A stretch of DNA of 64,000 nt from CADEFX01 sp963806735 (lineage in GTDB: Bacteria; Pseudomonadota; Alphaproteobacteria; Rhizobiales; Hyphomicrobiaceae), in assembly GCA_963806735.1 (NCBI GenBank), contig CAWEBE010000047.1, positions 62,001 to 126,000 on the forward strand, in the 5' to 3' direction. Shown here piece after piece: positions 9,156 to 17,992 of this stretch; the first letter of the stretch is position 1; every line of letters begins with the position of its first letter. The notes beneath the pieces are model-generated. The model was given only the letters and a program-made list of their open reading frames with translations, did not search any database and was not told the DNA's origin. The translations under genes were made by a program, and so were the position numbers.

Positions 9156-10128
9156 TCAACCCCACAGCGCGCTGGGCACAGGATGTATGACCCCATCGCG
9201 GAATTCGAGCCCCGGCACGCGGTCGCGTTGCAGCAGTAGCGGGCCATCGAGGTCGACCCAGTCAGCATCTTGAGCGACGATCAGGGCAGGGGCCATCGCC
9301 AAAGATGTGGCCACCATGCAGCCAACCATCACCTTCAGGCCAAGGCGGCGCGCGGTGGCGCACATATCGAGCGCCTCAGTCAGGCCGCCTGCCTTGTCGA
9401 GCTTGATGTTGACGGCGTCGTAGCGGCCCGAGAGACGGACGAGGTCGGCGGTCGTATGCGCGGACTTCGTCGGCGCAGATGGGAACGAGGTGCGGCACGG
9501 ACAGCAGTGCATCGTCACGGCCCTCAGGGAGCGGCTGCTCGATCAGCTCGATGCTCGCATCGGCCGCAGCTCGTAGCAGCAGGACCAGGTCGGACGGCGA
9601 CCAGGCTTCGTTGGCATCGGCAACGAGACGTGCATCGGGCCGTGCCGCCCGCACGGCGTGCATGCGCTCTGCGTCCTCCAGGCCGCCGCCGAGCTTGAGC
9701 TTGAGCAGCGGCAGATGCGCGGCGGCTGCGGCTTTGTCCGCCATGTCGGCAGCGCTCGCCAGGCTCAGGGTATAGCAGGTCAGCAGCGGCTGTAGGTTTG
9801 TGATGCTAGCAATCGCGGCTGCCGAGCGTCCGATCGACTTCGCCTCGAAGTCCCACAGCGCACAGTCGATGGCGTTGCGTGCAGCGCCGGCTTTAAGTTT
9901 GCGCCGCAATTCTTGGCGATCTGGCACGACGCCAGCCGCAGCAATCTCGGCCAGCACACTCTCAACGGTCTCGCCGTAGCGCGCATACGGCACGCATTCA
10001 CCGCGTCCGGTGGTGCTGCCGTCGCTGAGGCTGGCGACGACCACGTGCGCCTCGCGCTTGGAGCCGCGCGCGATCGTGAAGGTGCCGGCAATGGGCCAAG
10101 TTTCAACGGTAGCTTGGAGGCGAAGCAT
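9156..10128 (-). pseudogene. dipeptide epimerase (enolase superfamily, L-Ala-D/L-Glu epimerase-like), single-base frameshift
   Basis: The reading frame from 10128 encodes an enolase-superfamily N-terminal domain and barrel up to PICADE. After this the frame becomes unrelated, while another frame continues with SAHTTADLVRLSGRYDAVNIKLDKAGGL to the stop at 9156. Total length is 324 codons plus one base, so one extra base explains the break. It lies in the coding-strand hexamer GAAGTC at 9468-9463. Restoring one base gives ADESAHTTADL, as expected for this family. Visible active-site parts are KLKLGGG (barrel lysine), ADANEAW and ADE metal ligands and the second-half lysine NIKLDKAGG. Everything except the single indel looks intact, so this may be a sequencing error. 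Product if intact: epimerisation of dipeptides or N-acyl amino acids. Confidence 0.85.
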
Positions 10129-10179
10129 GCCGCACTATACAGCAGGGAATGATCCGTGCGCGGATGGAGATGCCGCGAG

Positions 10180-12846
10180 CTAAGCCAGCCGGCCGCTGGC
10201 ATGCGCCAGGAACAGGTAGACGCGGCCCGAGTCCGAGGTGACGTAGCCTTGCGCCGCGCGCCCCGAGGTATCGCGCGTGTCGGCCTCGCGCAAGAGATTC
10301 TCGAAATCGAGCATGTAGCGGTCGACGGTCTCCTGGAAGTCCAATTCCGACCGGTAGCGTCGCTGAACCGAATCGAAGGCGGCGCGCCCGTCGGTCGTGT
10401 AAATGCTGCGCACCATGATGCCGCGCTGTCCGGTGCGGAACCGCGACCAGATCGCCGAGGCCGTGGTGGCGTCCAGGGCCCGCGCGATGGCCTGCACGTT
10501 GAGGGGCCCGTGCGCCGAGCCGCCTTCCTCGTCCAGCGAGGCGCGGGCCAGCAAATCGCCGAGGGACCATCCATCGCCCGCGCCGCCCGGGGCGGGAGGA
10601 GGCTGGGCCGCCCGGGTACGATTACCGAGCTCCTGCGTGAAGCTCTCGGTGACGGAGGTGAGTGCGCGTGATGTCGAGTGGTGCGCCTGAGAGCTGGATG
10701 GCGACGGCAGCGGTGCTGGCGGAGAGATGTCCCGGCGCGCCGCCTCGCGTGATGAGAGCGAGGAGAGCTGCTCCAGAGCCTTGAGCTGCTCCTGCAGCGA
10801 CTGGCGCATGGCCTCGGCGCTGGCGCGCGTGGCCTCGGGCAGGCGGTCGAGCTTCTCCCTCAGACGCTCCTGCTCCTCTTCCAACTCGGACAGCGTGGAA
10901 CGTGCGCGCTGGCGCATCTCTTCCGATGTGCTGGAGAAGCGCGAGGAGAGCGAGCCGATCTGCTCGGACACCTCCCGCGACACGTTGGAGAACTTCGCCT
11001 TGAGTTCCTCTAGTACCCGGTCGGAGTTGCTGTCCGCCTGGGCCTGCAGTCGCTCGATCTCGCTCAGAGTCAGACGCGAACGTTCCTCGACACCGCGCGA
11101 CAGCTGCTCGCCGACTGCACGTACCCGGCTTTCCGCGTCGGTTACGGAACCCTCCAGGGTCTCGGAATAGCCAAGCATGGCGCGGCCCACGTCGTCGGCC
11201 TTGCCGCTCAGGCGGTCGAGCGTCTGCGACAGGTCGGCCTGCCGGTTCTGGAGGGTCTTGTCGATGCGGAAGTTGGCCGTCTCGAGCGCGTTGGCGGCCT
11301 TCATGATCATCTGGCCCTGGTGCTCGAAGCGGTTGGTCACACCCGACACCTGGGTCAGCAGGTTCTCCGACACGTTGCGCAGCAGGTCGGTCTGGTTGGC
11401 GATCCCCTCGATGGCCTTGATCGACTGGCGCGTCACGTTCTCGCTCGACCGGCGCACGGCGTTGACGCCGTGCATGAGCTGCTCGTCCATCTGATTGGCC
11501 TGTTGGCCGAGGACCGTACTGATCTCCTTGGCATGGCCTTCGAGCGCCTGGGTCAGCGCATGCGTGCGGTCGGCGACCGAGCCGTCGATGGCGATGGTAG
11601 AGCGCAGGATCGACTCGTCGAACAGCCGCAGCCGGTCGGAGAAGGCATCGTCCAGCACCTTGGTGCGCTCGACGAGTTGACTGTCGAGCGCCTGCTGGCG
11701 GCTCTCCATGGCGGCGTCGAGCGCGCGCACGTATTCCTCGAAAACGGTCTGCAGCTCCTCCGTGCGGGTGCCGAGCGCCGCCCCGAGCGTGTGGGAGAAG
11801 TTGTGGAACAGCTGCTCGATGCGCTGGCTCTGGCCGTCGAGCGTGCCCGACACATTGTTGGTCACAGTGACCAGCGAGTTTTCGAGCGCGACGAGGTTGT
11901 GGCTGGTGCCTTCGATGAAGGACGATAGCTTGTGCTGCTGCTCGCTCAATTTGTCGACGAGCGCCGGCACCTCGCGGCTGATCTCCTTGAGCGCGACATT
12001 CACGCGCTCGCTCGTGCCAAGGAGCGATTCACGCTCGCCGGAGAGCTCGCCGAGCAGGTTGCGGATGCGCGCCTCGTTCTCGCTGTAGGAGCGCTCGAGC
12101 GCCGCCACCTCGCTGTGCACCAGCGCTTCCAGCTCGCCAGCGCGGCCGAGCGCGCGCGAGACGGCCTCGTTCATGAATGACACTTGGCGGCGCACGGCCT
12201 GGCCGACGGAGGCGATCTGCTGCTCGGCCATGCGGTCAGGCTCGGCCAGGCGGATGGCGACCTCCGTCATGGCCGACGACATCAGCCGCAATTCCTGGGC
12301 GCGCCTGAGCAACAGGGCCAGGAACCAGAACATGGCAATGGGAATAATGAGCGTGGCGGCAAGCGTGATCGCCGTGGGCCGCGACAGCATCTCCATCAGC
12401 GTCGGCGCGCGTTGGATCTCGGGCACCAGCATGGCGGCGCCGAACAGGAGCGTGACGAACGCCCAGGCGCCGCTGGCGATGGTGGCAACCATGAGCGGCC
12501 GCTTCGACGGCTTCTGCTGCAGGGCGAAGATGAGACCCCCGATGGAGGGCACATCGTCATTGGCGGCCACGTTCGGCCGCGGTCCGGCCGGTCTGCGGCG
12601 TGCGCTGCGACGGCCGTCGGCTGCACCGTTCGCTTGCGGATCATATGTTGCTTGTTGTGCCGTATCGTCTGGTATCGGCGATGCGGCCTGACGCTTCGGC
12701 TCGGTGCGCGCCTTGGCTGAAGGGCCCGGCAATGGTGGAGGACCGCCCTTTGCCTTCTCGATGACCACAGGCAGGCTCGTATCCGTTTCGCCGCTCGTCT
12801 TGCGCGGCGCCTCGGCCCCCGGCTTGCTGCTGGTCTCCTGAGCCAT
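10180..12846 (-). CDS. large two-TM coiled-coil protein, growth-pole/apolipoprotein-like family of Hyphomicrobiales
   Basis: 888 residues. A Pro/Arg-rich disordered N-terminus (1-115) is followed by two hydrophobic segments at about 119-141 and 158-180, so it is probably an inner-membrane protein. Residues about 200-700 are almost entirely heptad-rich coiled coil with many ESLxxxSERV, TLSExERLQ and SQTLDRLSGK type repeats. The conserved C-terminal part (about 790-888) has GWSLGDLLARAS, IWSRFRTGQRGIM and a final DSGRVYLFLAHASGRLA. This layout resembles the apolipoprotein-domain GPR/RgsE-type polar growth proteins of Agrobacterium and Sinorhizobium, which are larger. That link is inference; function here is unproven. 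Cytoplasmic coiled coil anchored at the membrane is the safest reading. Confidence 0.6.
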   Translation of the reverse strand: MAQETSSKPGAEAPRKTSGETDTSLPVVIEKAKGGPPPLPGPSAKARTEPKRQAASPIPDDTAQQATYDPQANGAADGRRSARRRPAGPRPNVAANDDVPSIGGLIFALQQKPSKRPLMVATIASGAWAFVTLLFGAAMLVPEIQRAPTLMEMLSRPTAITLAATLIIPIAMFWFLALLLRRAQELRLMSSAMTEVAIRLAEPDRMAEQQIASVGQAVRRQVSFMNEAVSRALGRAGELEALVHSEVAALERSYSENEARIRNLLGELSGERESLLGTSERVNVALKEISREVPALVDKLSEQQHKLSSFIEGTSHNLVALENSLVTVTNNVSGTLDGQSQRIEQLFHNFSHTLGAALGTRTEELQTVFEEYVRALDAAMESRQQALDSQLVERTKVLDDAFSDRLRLFDESILRSTIAIDGSVADRTHALTQALEGHAKEISTVLGQQANQMDEQLMHGVNAVRRSSENVTRQSIKAIEGIANQTDLLRNVSENLLTQVSGVTNRFEHQGQMIMKAANALETANFRIDKTLQNRQADLSQTLDRLSGKADDVGRAMLGYSETLEGSVTDAESRVRAVGEQLSRGVEERSRLTLSEIERLQAQADSNSDRVLEELKAKFSNVSREVSEQIGSLSSRFSSTSEEMRQRARSTLSELEEEQERLREKLDRLPEATRASAEAMRQSLQEQLKALEQLSSLSSREAARRDISPPAPLPSPSSSQAHHSTSRALTSVTESFTQELGNRTRAAQPPPAPGGAGDGWSLGDLLARASLDEEGGSAHGPLNVQAIARALDATTASAIWSRFRTGQRGIMVRSIYTTDGRAAFDSVQRRYRSELDFQETVDRYMLDFENLLREADTRDTSGRAAQGYVTSDSGRVYLFLAHASGRLA

Positions 12847-13163
12847 TCGGCTGGTCCGACTACGCAGCGCGTGGACGCGCTGCTCCCCTCACATATTCAA
12901 TTAACCCAAATTTCGGCTGAGGCACAGGTGTGCGCACAGGAAACTCGCACACCATCCCCCGTTTTCGGCCTGTCCGGGCCCGTCCCGCATCACAGGCTCT
13001 AAGTATCTAATGGGGCGAAAGAAAGATCGGGCCGGTAGTGTTCAGTGCGCAAGATCATCACGAATCTCGATTGGATTTGATGCATTGGATTTACCGCCAC
13101 TTATGCGGCGTCTGTCATGCTTCGGGTAGCGTCCGGCAGATATCGAGTACGACGACGGGGACC
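12847..13163. promoter_or_regulatory. divergent intergenic region between coiled-coil protein and Hpt gene
   Basis: About 317 bases without a supported gene. It is relatively AT-rich near 12890-12920 (ATTCAATTAACCCAAATTT) and near 13060-13095, so it should hold promoters for both outward-facing genes. No clear -35/-10 pair, operator or structured leader could be identified. Confidence 0.4.
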
Positions 13164-13559
13164 ATGAGTGCACTAGCGGCAACCGAGGCCTATCAGGGTC
13201 ATGGGCATGAGGCGAGCGGCGATGAAGCCACTCCCATCGACCATGCCTACCTTTGCCGCTTCACGCTGGGCAATGCCGCGCTCGAGCGGGAGGTTCTGGA
13301 TCTGTTCGCGGAGCACGCACCGACCTACCTGCTCCACCTTATGGCGGCAGAGACGGAGCGGGCCTGGTACGAGGCCGCGCACACACTCAAGGGCTCGGCG
13401 CGGGCCGTGGGCGCGTGGCAGGTGGCCGTGGAGGCCGAGCGCGCAGAGGCCATAAAGGGCTCGCCCGAGGCTACCGAACGCGCCGCCCGGATCGATGCCC
13501 TGGCAGCGGCTCTCGACGAGGTGCGCGGCTATATTGCCGACCTTCGCGATGTGACCTGA
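13164..13559 (+). CDS. Hpt-domain phosphotransfer protein
   Basis: 131 residues from MSALAATEAY; the ACGGGG segment before this ATG is a usable ribosome site, whereas an upstream ATG at 13038 would add an unlikely leader. The phosphorylatable histidine is in AHTLKGSARAVGA, the Hpt signature, inside a four-helix arrangement. A typical Hpt role is to relay phosphoryl groups between hybrid kinase receiver domains and response regulators. No hybrid kinase is adjacent; the only sensor kinase in the window (24239-25822) lacks a receiver domain. The partner is therefore not determined. Confidence 0.85.
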   Translation: MSALAATEAYQGHGHEASGDEATPIDHAYLCRFTLGNAALEREVLDLFAEHAPTYLLHLMAAETERAWYEAAHTLKGSARAVGAWQVAVEAERAEAIKGSPEATERAARIDALAAALDEVRGYIADLRDVT

Positions 13560-13760
13560 GCACGTCATGGTGCTGCAACTCGTGGGCAGGTGCGGCCCGC
13601 CGTCGCTTGAAATCCCCCGACCCACCCGTTAAATCCGCGCTGACGTGGGCTCTCACAGGCTGCGACGGCGCGCACTCCCAATCGGCGACGGCTGTGCGCC
13701 ATGTCCGTGGTGCGTACACGACGCGCCGTACGGCATCTTTTGTCCAGGAACTCCCTTCGA

Positions 13761-14081
13761 ATGGCCAAGATCACCTTCATTCAGCCTGACGGCAGCGCGC
13801 AGACGGTCGATGGCGAGGCGGGCATGACTGTGATGGAGACGGCCAAAAAGCACCTCGTGGCTGGCATCGAGGCCGAGTGCGGCGGTGCATGTGCCTGCGC
13901 AACGTGTCACGTCTATATTGATGACCAATGGCGCGAGCGCGTGGGGCCGCCATCGGAGATGGAAGAGGATATGCTGGACTTTGCTTTCGACGTGCGCGAG
14001 TTGAGCCGGCTGTCTTGCCAGATCAAGGTCGTGGACGAGCTCGACGGCCTCACTGTCAAGATTCCGGACAAGCAGTTCTGA
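13761..14081 (+). CDS. 2Fe-2S ferredoxin, adrenodoxin/putidaredoxin type
   Basis: 106 residues from MAKITFIQPDG. Cluster ligands are visible in ECGGACACATCHVYI (C-x5-C-x2-C) plus the distal cysteine in LSCQIKVVDELDG, which is the vertebrate-type pattern used by bacterial P450 redox partners such as putidaredoxin and palustrisredoxin. The acidic helix EMEEDMLDFAFDV matches the surface that docks to reductase and P450. A ferredoxin reductase starts 40 bp downstream and a P450 follows, so electron supply to that P450 is the natural reading. The absence of Fe-S assembly genes argues against an Isc-ferredoxin role. Confidence 0.9.
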   Translation: MAKITFIQPDGSAQTVDGEAGMTVMETAKKHLVAGIEAECGGACACATCHVYIDDQWRERVGPPSEMEEDMLDFAFDVRELSRLSCQIKVVDELDGLTVKIPDKQF

Positions 14082-14121
14082 GCAGGCCGGTGAGTGGCGC
14101 GCCCGGCAAGGAGCCTAGGTA

Positions 14122-15180
14122 GTGCAAACCTCCTCGAGTGCCGAGGTACAGCGTGGACTGAATGCGGTTGAAACCGACGCCCTTATCATCGGCGCTGGGC
14201 CGGTCGGGCTGTTCGCGGTGTTCGAGCTAGGCCTGGTAGACATCAAGGCGCATGTCATCGACATTCTCGACAAGCCCGGCGGCCAGTGTGCCGAGCTCTA
14301 TCCCGAGAAGCCCATTTACGACATTCCCGGCCTGCCGATTGTGACGGGGCAGGAGCTGACCAGCCGGCTGATGGAGCAGATCAAGCCGTTCGGCGCCGAG
14401 CTACATCTGGGCGAGCGTGTGGATGCGCTGGTGCGAACCGAGGATGGCCGATTTCGGCTCCAGACCGACGGCGGCATGGTGTTTCTCACCAAGGTGGTGG
14501 TGGTTGCCGCCGGCGGCGGCTCGTTCACGCCCAAGCGCCCGCCGCTCGATGGTATCGAGGCCTACGAGGGCAAGTCGGTGTTCTACGCCGTGCGGCGCAT
14601 GGAGGATTTCCGCGACCACGATGTGCTGATCGTCGGTGGCGGGGACTCGGCGCTGGATTGGACCCTCAACCTGCAGCCCATCGCCAAGAGCCTGACCCTG
14701 CTGCATCGCCGCGACGAGTTCCGCGGCGCGCCGCACTCGGTCGAAAAGATGCGCTCACTCGTCGCCGAGAAGCGCATGCAGCTGCTCATTGGCCAGGTCA
14801 CGGCCCTGCATGGCGCCGGCGACAAGCTCGAGGCGGCAAGCATACGTGCCAAGGATGGTGAGCGACGGCTCGTCTGCACGCGGTTGCTGCCGTTCTTCGG
14901 CCTCACCATGAAGCTCGGGCCGGTCGCCGACTGGGGCCTCAATCTCGAGGAGAACCTGATCCCGGTCGACACGGAAAAGTTCGAGACCAGCGAGCCCGGC
15001 ATCTTCGCCATCGGCGATATCAACACCTATCCGGGCAAGCTGAAGCTGATCCTGTCCGGTTTCCACGAGGCGGCGCTGATGGCGCAGGCCGCGCATCGCA
15101 TCGTCTATCCCGGCAAGAAGCTGCTGTTCCAGTACACGACGTCCTCGTCCAGCCTGCAGAAGAAGCTCGGCGTGCGCTAA
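14122..15180 (+). CDS. ferredoxin--NADP+ reductase, thioredoxin-reductase-like type
   Basis: 352 residues from a GTG start with AAGGAG 8 bases upstream. FAD motif LIIGAGPVGLFAVFELG at the start, the segment GGQCAELYPEKPIYDIPG, an NADPH motif VLIVGGGDSALDW, and the C-terminal FAD contact GIFAIGDINTYPGKLKLILSGFHEAA. No CxxC redox pair is present, which separates it from true thioredoxin reductases and places it with the plant-type-unrelated FNR2 family. It takes electrons from NADPH to the 2Fe-2S ferredoxin encoded just upstream. A hairpin at 15193-15222 follows the stop. Confidence 0.88.
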   Translation: MQTSSSAEVQRGLNAVETDALIIGAGPVGLFAVFELGLVDIKAHVIDILDKPGGQCAELYPEKPIYDIPGLPIVTGQELTSRLMEQIKPFGAELHLGERVDALVRTEDGRFRLQTDGGMVFLTKVVVVAAGGGSFTPKRPPLDGIEAYEGKSVFYAVRRMEDFRDHDVLIVGGGDSALDWTLNLQPIAKSLTLLHRRDEFRGAPHSVEKMRSLVAEKRMQLLIGQVTALHGAGDKLEAASIRAKDGERRLVCTRLLPFFGLTMKLGPVADWGLNLEENLIPVDTEKFETSEPGIFAIGDINTYPGKLKLILSGFHEAALMAQAAHRIVYPGKKLLFQYTTSSSSLQKKLGVR

Positions 15181-15192
15181 CTCCTGTGCAAA

Positions 15193-15222
15193 ATCGTGGG
15201 CGTGTGACGAAACGCCCACGAT
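15193..15222. terminator. hairpin after ferredoxin reductase (terminator or operator for the P450)
   Basis: A perfect 11-bp inverted repeat, ATCGTGGGCGT and ACGCCCACGAT, with an 8-base loop, starting 12 bases after the reductase stop. There is no T-tract, so it may be a terminator or processing hairpin, or an operator controlling the P450 at 15358. Confidence 0.5.
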
Positions 15223-15357
15223 ATGGACCGATGCGCGGACCGCAGCTCGCACCCGTTCGACGTTCTGCCGCTCGATCGAAATTGCTGTGCGATCGGGCAT
15301 TTCGTGGCACAGTTCGGGTATTGACTAGCCTATTTCCCATCATTCGAGGGAGATCGG

Positions 15358-16632
15358 ATGAGCACAGCCGTCAGCAGCACGAACGCCATTGACTTGTCCG
15401 ACGGTAGGAGTTTCGCCGGCGGCTTCCCGCACCCGCATTTCACTTGGGCGCGGGCCAACGCTCCCATCTATTGGCACGAGCCGACGGAGCATTCGCCACA
15501 GGGCGAGGGCTTCTGGGTGATGAGCCGCCACGACGATGCCATGGCGGTGATCACGGATCCGGCGACCTTCTCGTCGGACAAGGGAGGCAATCGCACCGAG
15601 GGTGGCACGGGGCTGCAGGACGAACGGCAAGCCGGTGCGATGCTCATCTGGATGGATGACCCCAAGCACAAGCGCTTCCGGTCGCTCGTCAACAAGGGCT
15701 TTTCGGCCCGCGCCATTCTGGCGCTCGAAACTGAGCTGCGCCGCCGCGCCGTGGCGCTGATCGAGGCGATGCCGGAGGACGAGCCGTTCGATTTCGTGGC
15801 TCGTTTCTCCCGCGACCTGCCGTTGCAGGCGATATGTCTCCTGCTCGGCGTTCCGCAAGAGGAACGCGTCAAGCTTGCCGAGTGGGTCGACGCCGGCGTT
15901 GCCGAGCCCTCTGGCGAGATCATCGCGCGCGAGTATGCCGTGAAGCTGCGCGACTACGGGCTCGATCTGATCGCGAAGAAGCGCGCCAATCCCGGCGACG
16001 ACATCCTCTCGACGATCATTCGCGCACGCCTGGAGCCTGGCGAGGAAGGTCACGAGGGCGGCGCGCTTACGGATCGGGAGCTGGTCAACTTCTTTATGCT
16101 GCTGTTTCCTGCCGGTGCCGAGACGACGCGGAGCGCAATCGGCGGAGGCTTGCGGGCGCTGATGGATCATCCCGACCAGATGCAGTATCTGCGCGCGGCC
16201 GACGCCGCCCAGTTGCGCACCGCTTTCGATGAGATTGTTCGCTGGACGACGCCGTCGATTTTCAAGCGGCGCACGGCGACCCGCGACGTCGATTTCAAAG
16301 GGCATCAGATCAAGGAGGGCGACAAGGTCACCTACTGGGAGATGTCGGCCAACCGCGACGAGCGGGTATTTGCCGAGCCGTTCCGGTTCGACGTGACGCG
16401 CACGCCGAACCTGCATCTCGGCTTTGGCTTCGGCGCGCATGTGTGCCTGGGCGCAAGCCTCGCCCGCATGGAGATGCGCGTTGCTTTCCAGGAGCTCCTG
16501 TCGCGTATCGAGACCTTCGCGCCGGAGGGTGCGATCGACTGGATGCCGTCGAACCGCCTTCTCGGCATCCGCCGCATGCCCATCAGCATCCGCAAGCGCG
16601 CGACGATCAGCAGCCACGCCGCCATGGTGTGA
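15358..16632 (+). CDS. cytochrome P450
   Basis: 424 residues with a GAGGGAGA ribosome site. The oxygen-activation helix FPAGAETTR, the ExxR pair in FDEIVRW and the haem-ligand loop FGFGAHVCLGASLARME are all present, so the enzyme should be active. It is soluble and of the usual bacterial class I length. The ferredoxin and its reductase just upstream on the same strand supply a full NADPH-to-P450 chain within 2.9 kb. The substrate is not evident. The 177-bp gap and the hairpin before it suggest it may have its own promoter. Confidence 0.93.
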   Translation: MSTAVSSTNAIDLSDGRSFAGGFPHPHFTWARANAPIYWHEPTEHSPQGEGFWVMSRHDDAMAVITDPATFSSDKGGNRTEGGTGLQDERQAGAMLIWMDDPKHKRFRSLVNKGFSARAILALETELRRRAVALIEAMPEDEPFDFVARFSRDLPLQAICLLLGVPQEERVKLAEWVDAGVAEPSGEIIAREYAVKLRDYGLDLIAKKRANPGDDILSTIIRARLEPGEEGHEGGALTDRELVNFFMLLFPAGAETTRSAIGGGLRALMDHPDQMQYLRAADAAQLRTAFDEIVRWTTPSIFKRRTATRDVDFKGHQIKEGDKVTYWEMSANRDERVFAEPFRFDVTRTPNLHLGFGFGAHVCLGASLARMEMRVAFQELLSRIETFAPEGAIDWMPSNRLLGIRRMPISIRKRATISSHAAMV

Positions 16633-16687
16633 TGGGGCGACCTCGCCGTCGTTCGAGGCCAATCGAAGTGTGCATCTAAGGCAGCTC

Positions 16688-17083
16688 TCAGGGTTTCAAT
16701 CGCACGATGTGAAACAGGTCGGCGTGAGCGATTTCGACGAGGCTGAGGAGCACGAGCAGGGCCACCACGAGGCAGAGCAGCAGTCTGCCTCGTTTGGTAT
16801 TGCCGGCGCGATGCAGGATTAAGAGAGCGCCGATGATGGCCGCGCCGGCGAGGTTGACCGCTATGCTGCCGGCGACGCCTAATCCGCCCGCGCCGGGTCT
16901 CCTGCCTTCGATCAATGACGCGGCCGCAAGTCCGATCAGCACACCGCCGAGGAGGCGGGGCCAGAACCGGTCATCGGCCGACGGCAGACCGCGCAAGCGT
17001 GCCAGCCCCCGCGGCGCGGTCACAAGGGCCAGCCCACCGGCGAGCTTGAGGCAAGCCTCGATCCACAGAAGCTGTTGGGCCAT
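16688..17083 (-). CDS. small membrane protein, function unknown
   Basis: 131 residues if started at MAQQLLWIEACLK; an upstream in-frame ATG at 17128 would add 15 unlikely residues. Four hydrophobic segments are visible: LLWIEACLKLAGGLALV, LLGGVLIGLAAASLI, GVAGSIAVNLAGAAIIGALLIL and LLLCLVVALLVLLSLVEIA. No known domain was recognised. No strong ribosome site was found. It lies between the P450 and a lipoprotein gene. Confidence 0.6.
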   Translation of the reverse strand: MAQQLLWIEACLKLAGGLALVTAPRGLARLRGLPSADDRFWPRLLGGVLIGLAAASLIEGRRPGAGGLGVAGSIAVNLAGAAIIGALLILHRAGNTKRGRLLLCLVVALLVLLSLVEIAHADLFHIVRLKP

Positions 17084-17241
17084 GTCATTGCATGCCGCGT
17101 TTGCGCCGAGGCGGCCCGCGTGGAGCAATTCGGTCCAACCTCAACAGGATACATGATCTTGGAGGTGATCTTCGCAACGAGGCTCTGCTGCAGGTCTCAG
17201 AGCTGTAGCTTGGGCATCGGAGGGGACCGGCTTGTTCCGGC

Positions 17242-17781
17242 TCAATACCCGCCGCGGCGCGACCGAGCGTAAGGATCGAAGACCGCCTCCCGATCCAAGG
17301 GCTCGCTGCTGGAGCTGCCTCCAAACCAGCCGCTCGACACCTGCACCTCCGGCTTCTTTGGCGGCGTGGAGAAGTCGCCGGCAAGCTGCTTGGTGAGCTC
17401 GGCCTTGACCTCCTTGGTCTTGGCGTCGGAGCAGAAGTCCTCCTCCTTGGCGATCTTGGCGGCCAGGCTGGTGCGCGTGTAGTCGAAAGTCTTCTCGGCC
17501 TTGGCTACCTCCTCAGGCTTGCCGCCCTGCGCGGTCTCATAGGCCATATAGGCCTGCCGCAGCCGATTGGGATCGAAATTGTACCCGCACCTGGCAGCGC
17601 GGGCGGAGGTAGCTCCAGCCAGAATGGCCCGTTCGGTACGGTCGTCCGTCGGAGCCTTGGCCTGGGCACTGCCGAACAGCGACCCTGTCGTCACGCCGCT
17701 GCCACCGCTACCTGAGCAGGCGGCAAGACTCAGCGTTGCTACAATCGCCAGCGCGTGACCGAAACGGCTTGCCAAGGCCAA
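17242..17781 (-). CDS. putative outer-membrane lipoprotein, function unknown
   Basis: About 179 residues starting at a TTG (17781; 17775 also possible). This is preferred over an ATG at 17922 because it gives a classic lipoprotein signal: SRFGHALAIVATLSLAACSGSG, with lipobox LAAC. The mature part has a helical stretch with YMAYETAQGGKPEEVAKAEK and a Gly/Arg-rich end. It carries one cysteine besides the lipidated one around GYNFDPNRL and another near DFCSDAK. No family was recognised. The divergent TauD-like gene starts 212 bp away. Confidence 0.7.
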   Translation of the reverse strand: MALASRFGHALAIVATLSLAACSGSGGSGVTTGSLFGSAQAKAPTDDRTERAILAGATSARAARCGYNFDPNRLRQAYMAYETAQGGKPEEVAKAEKTFDYTRTSLAAKIAKEEDFCSDAKTKEVKAELTKQLAGDFSTPPKKPEVQVSSGWFGGSSSSEPLDREAVFDPYARSRRGGY

Positions 17782-17992
17782 GATGCGGTTCCCCCGTCCT
17801 ACTGATCGGCGGCTACAGCGTCCTCCCGCCGCGCCAAGCTCGAACTCGACAGGAGACTGCGCCTGCGCAATGCGCCGGGCAAGGGGCTTTTTTGTGTCCG
17901 TGCACCGCGAAGCTGGTTGCAACGACCGCCCGGCAGTGCATCATCGAGCGAGTTCAATCAAGTCACAACAAGCGGTCCGTACGGGAGGACAC

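Noticed and set aside
9156..10128. Programmed ribosomal frameshift in the dipeptide epimerase
   Set aside because: No slippery heptamer, stop-codon shift site or stimulatory structure is visible at the break, and the family does not use frameshifting. An indel (true or artefact) is simpler.
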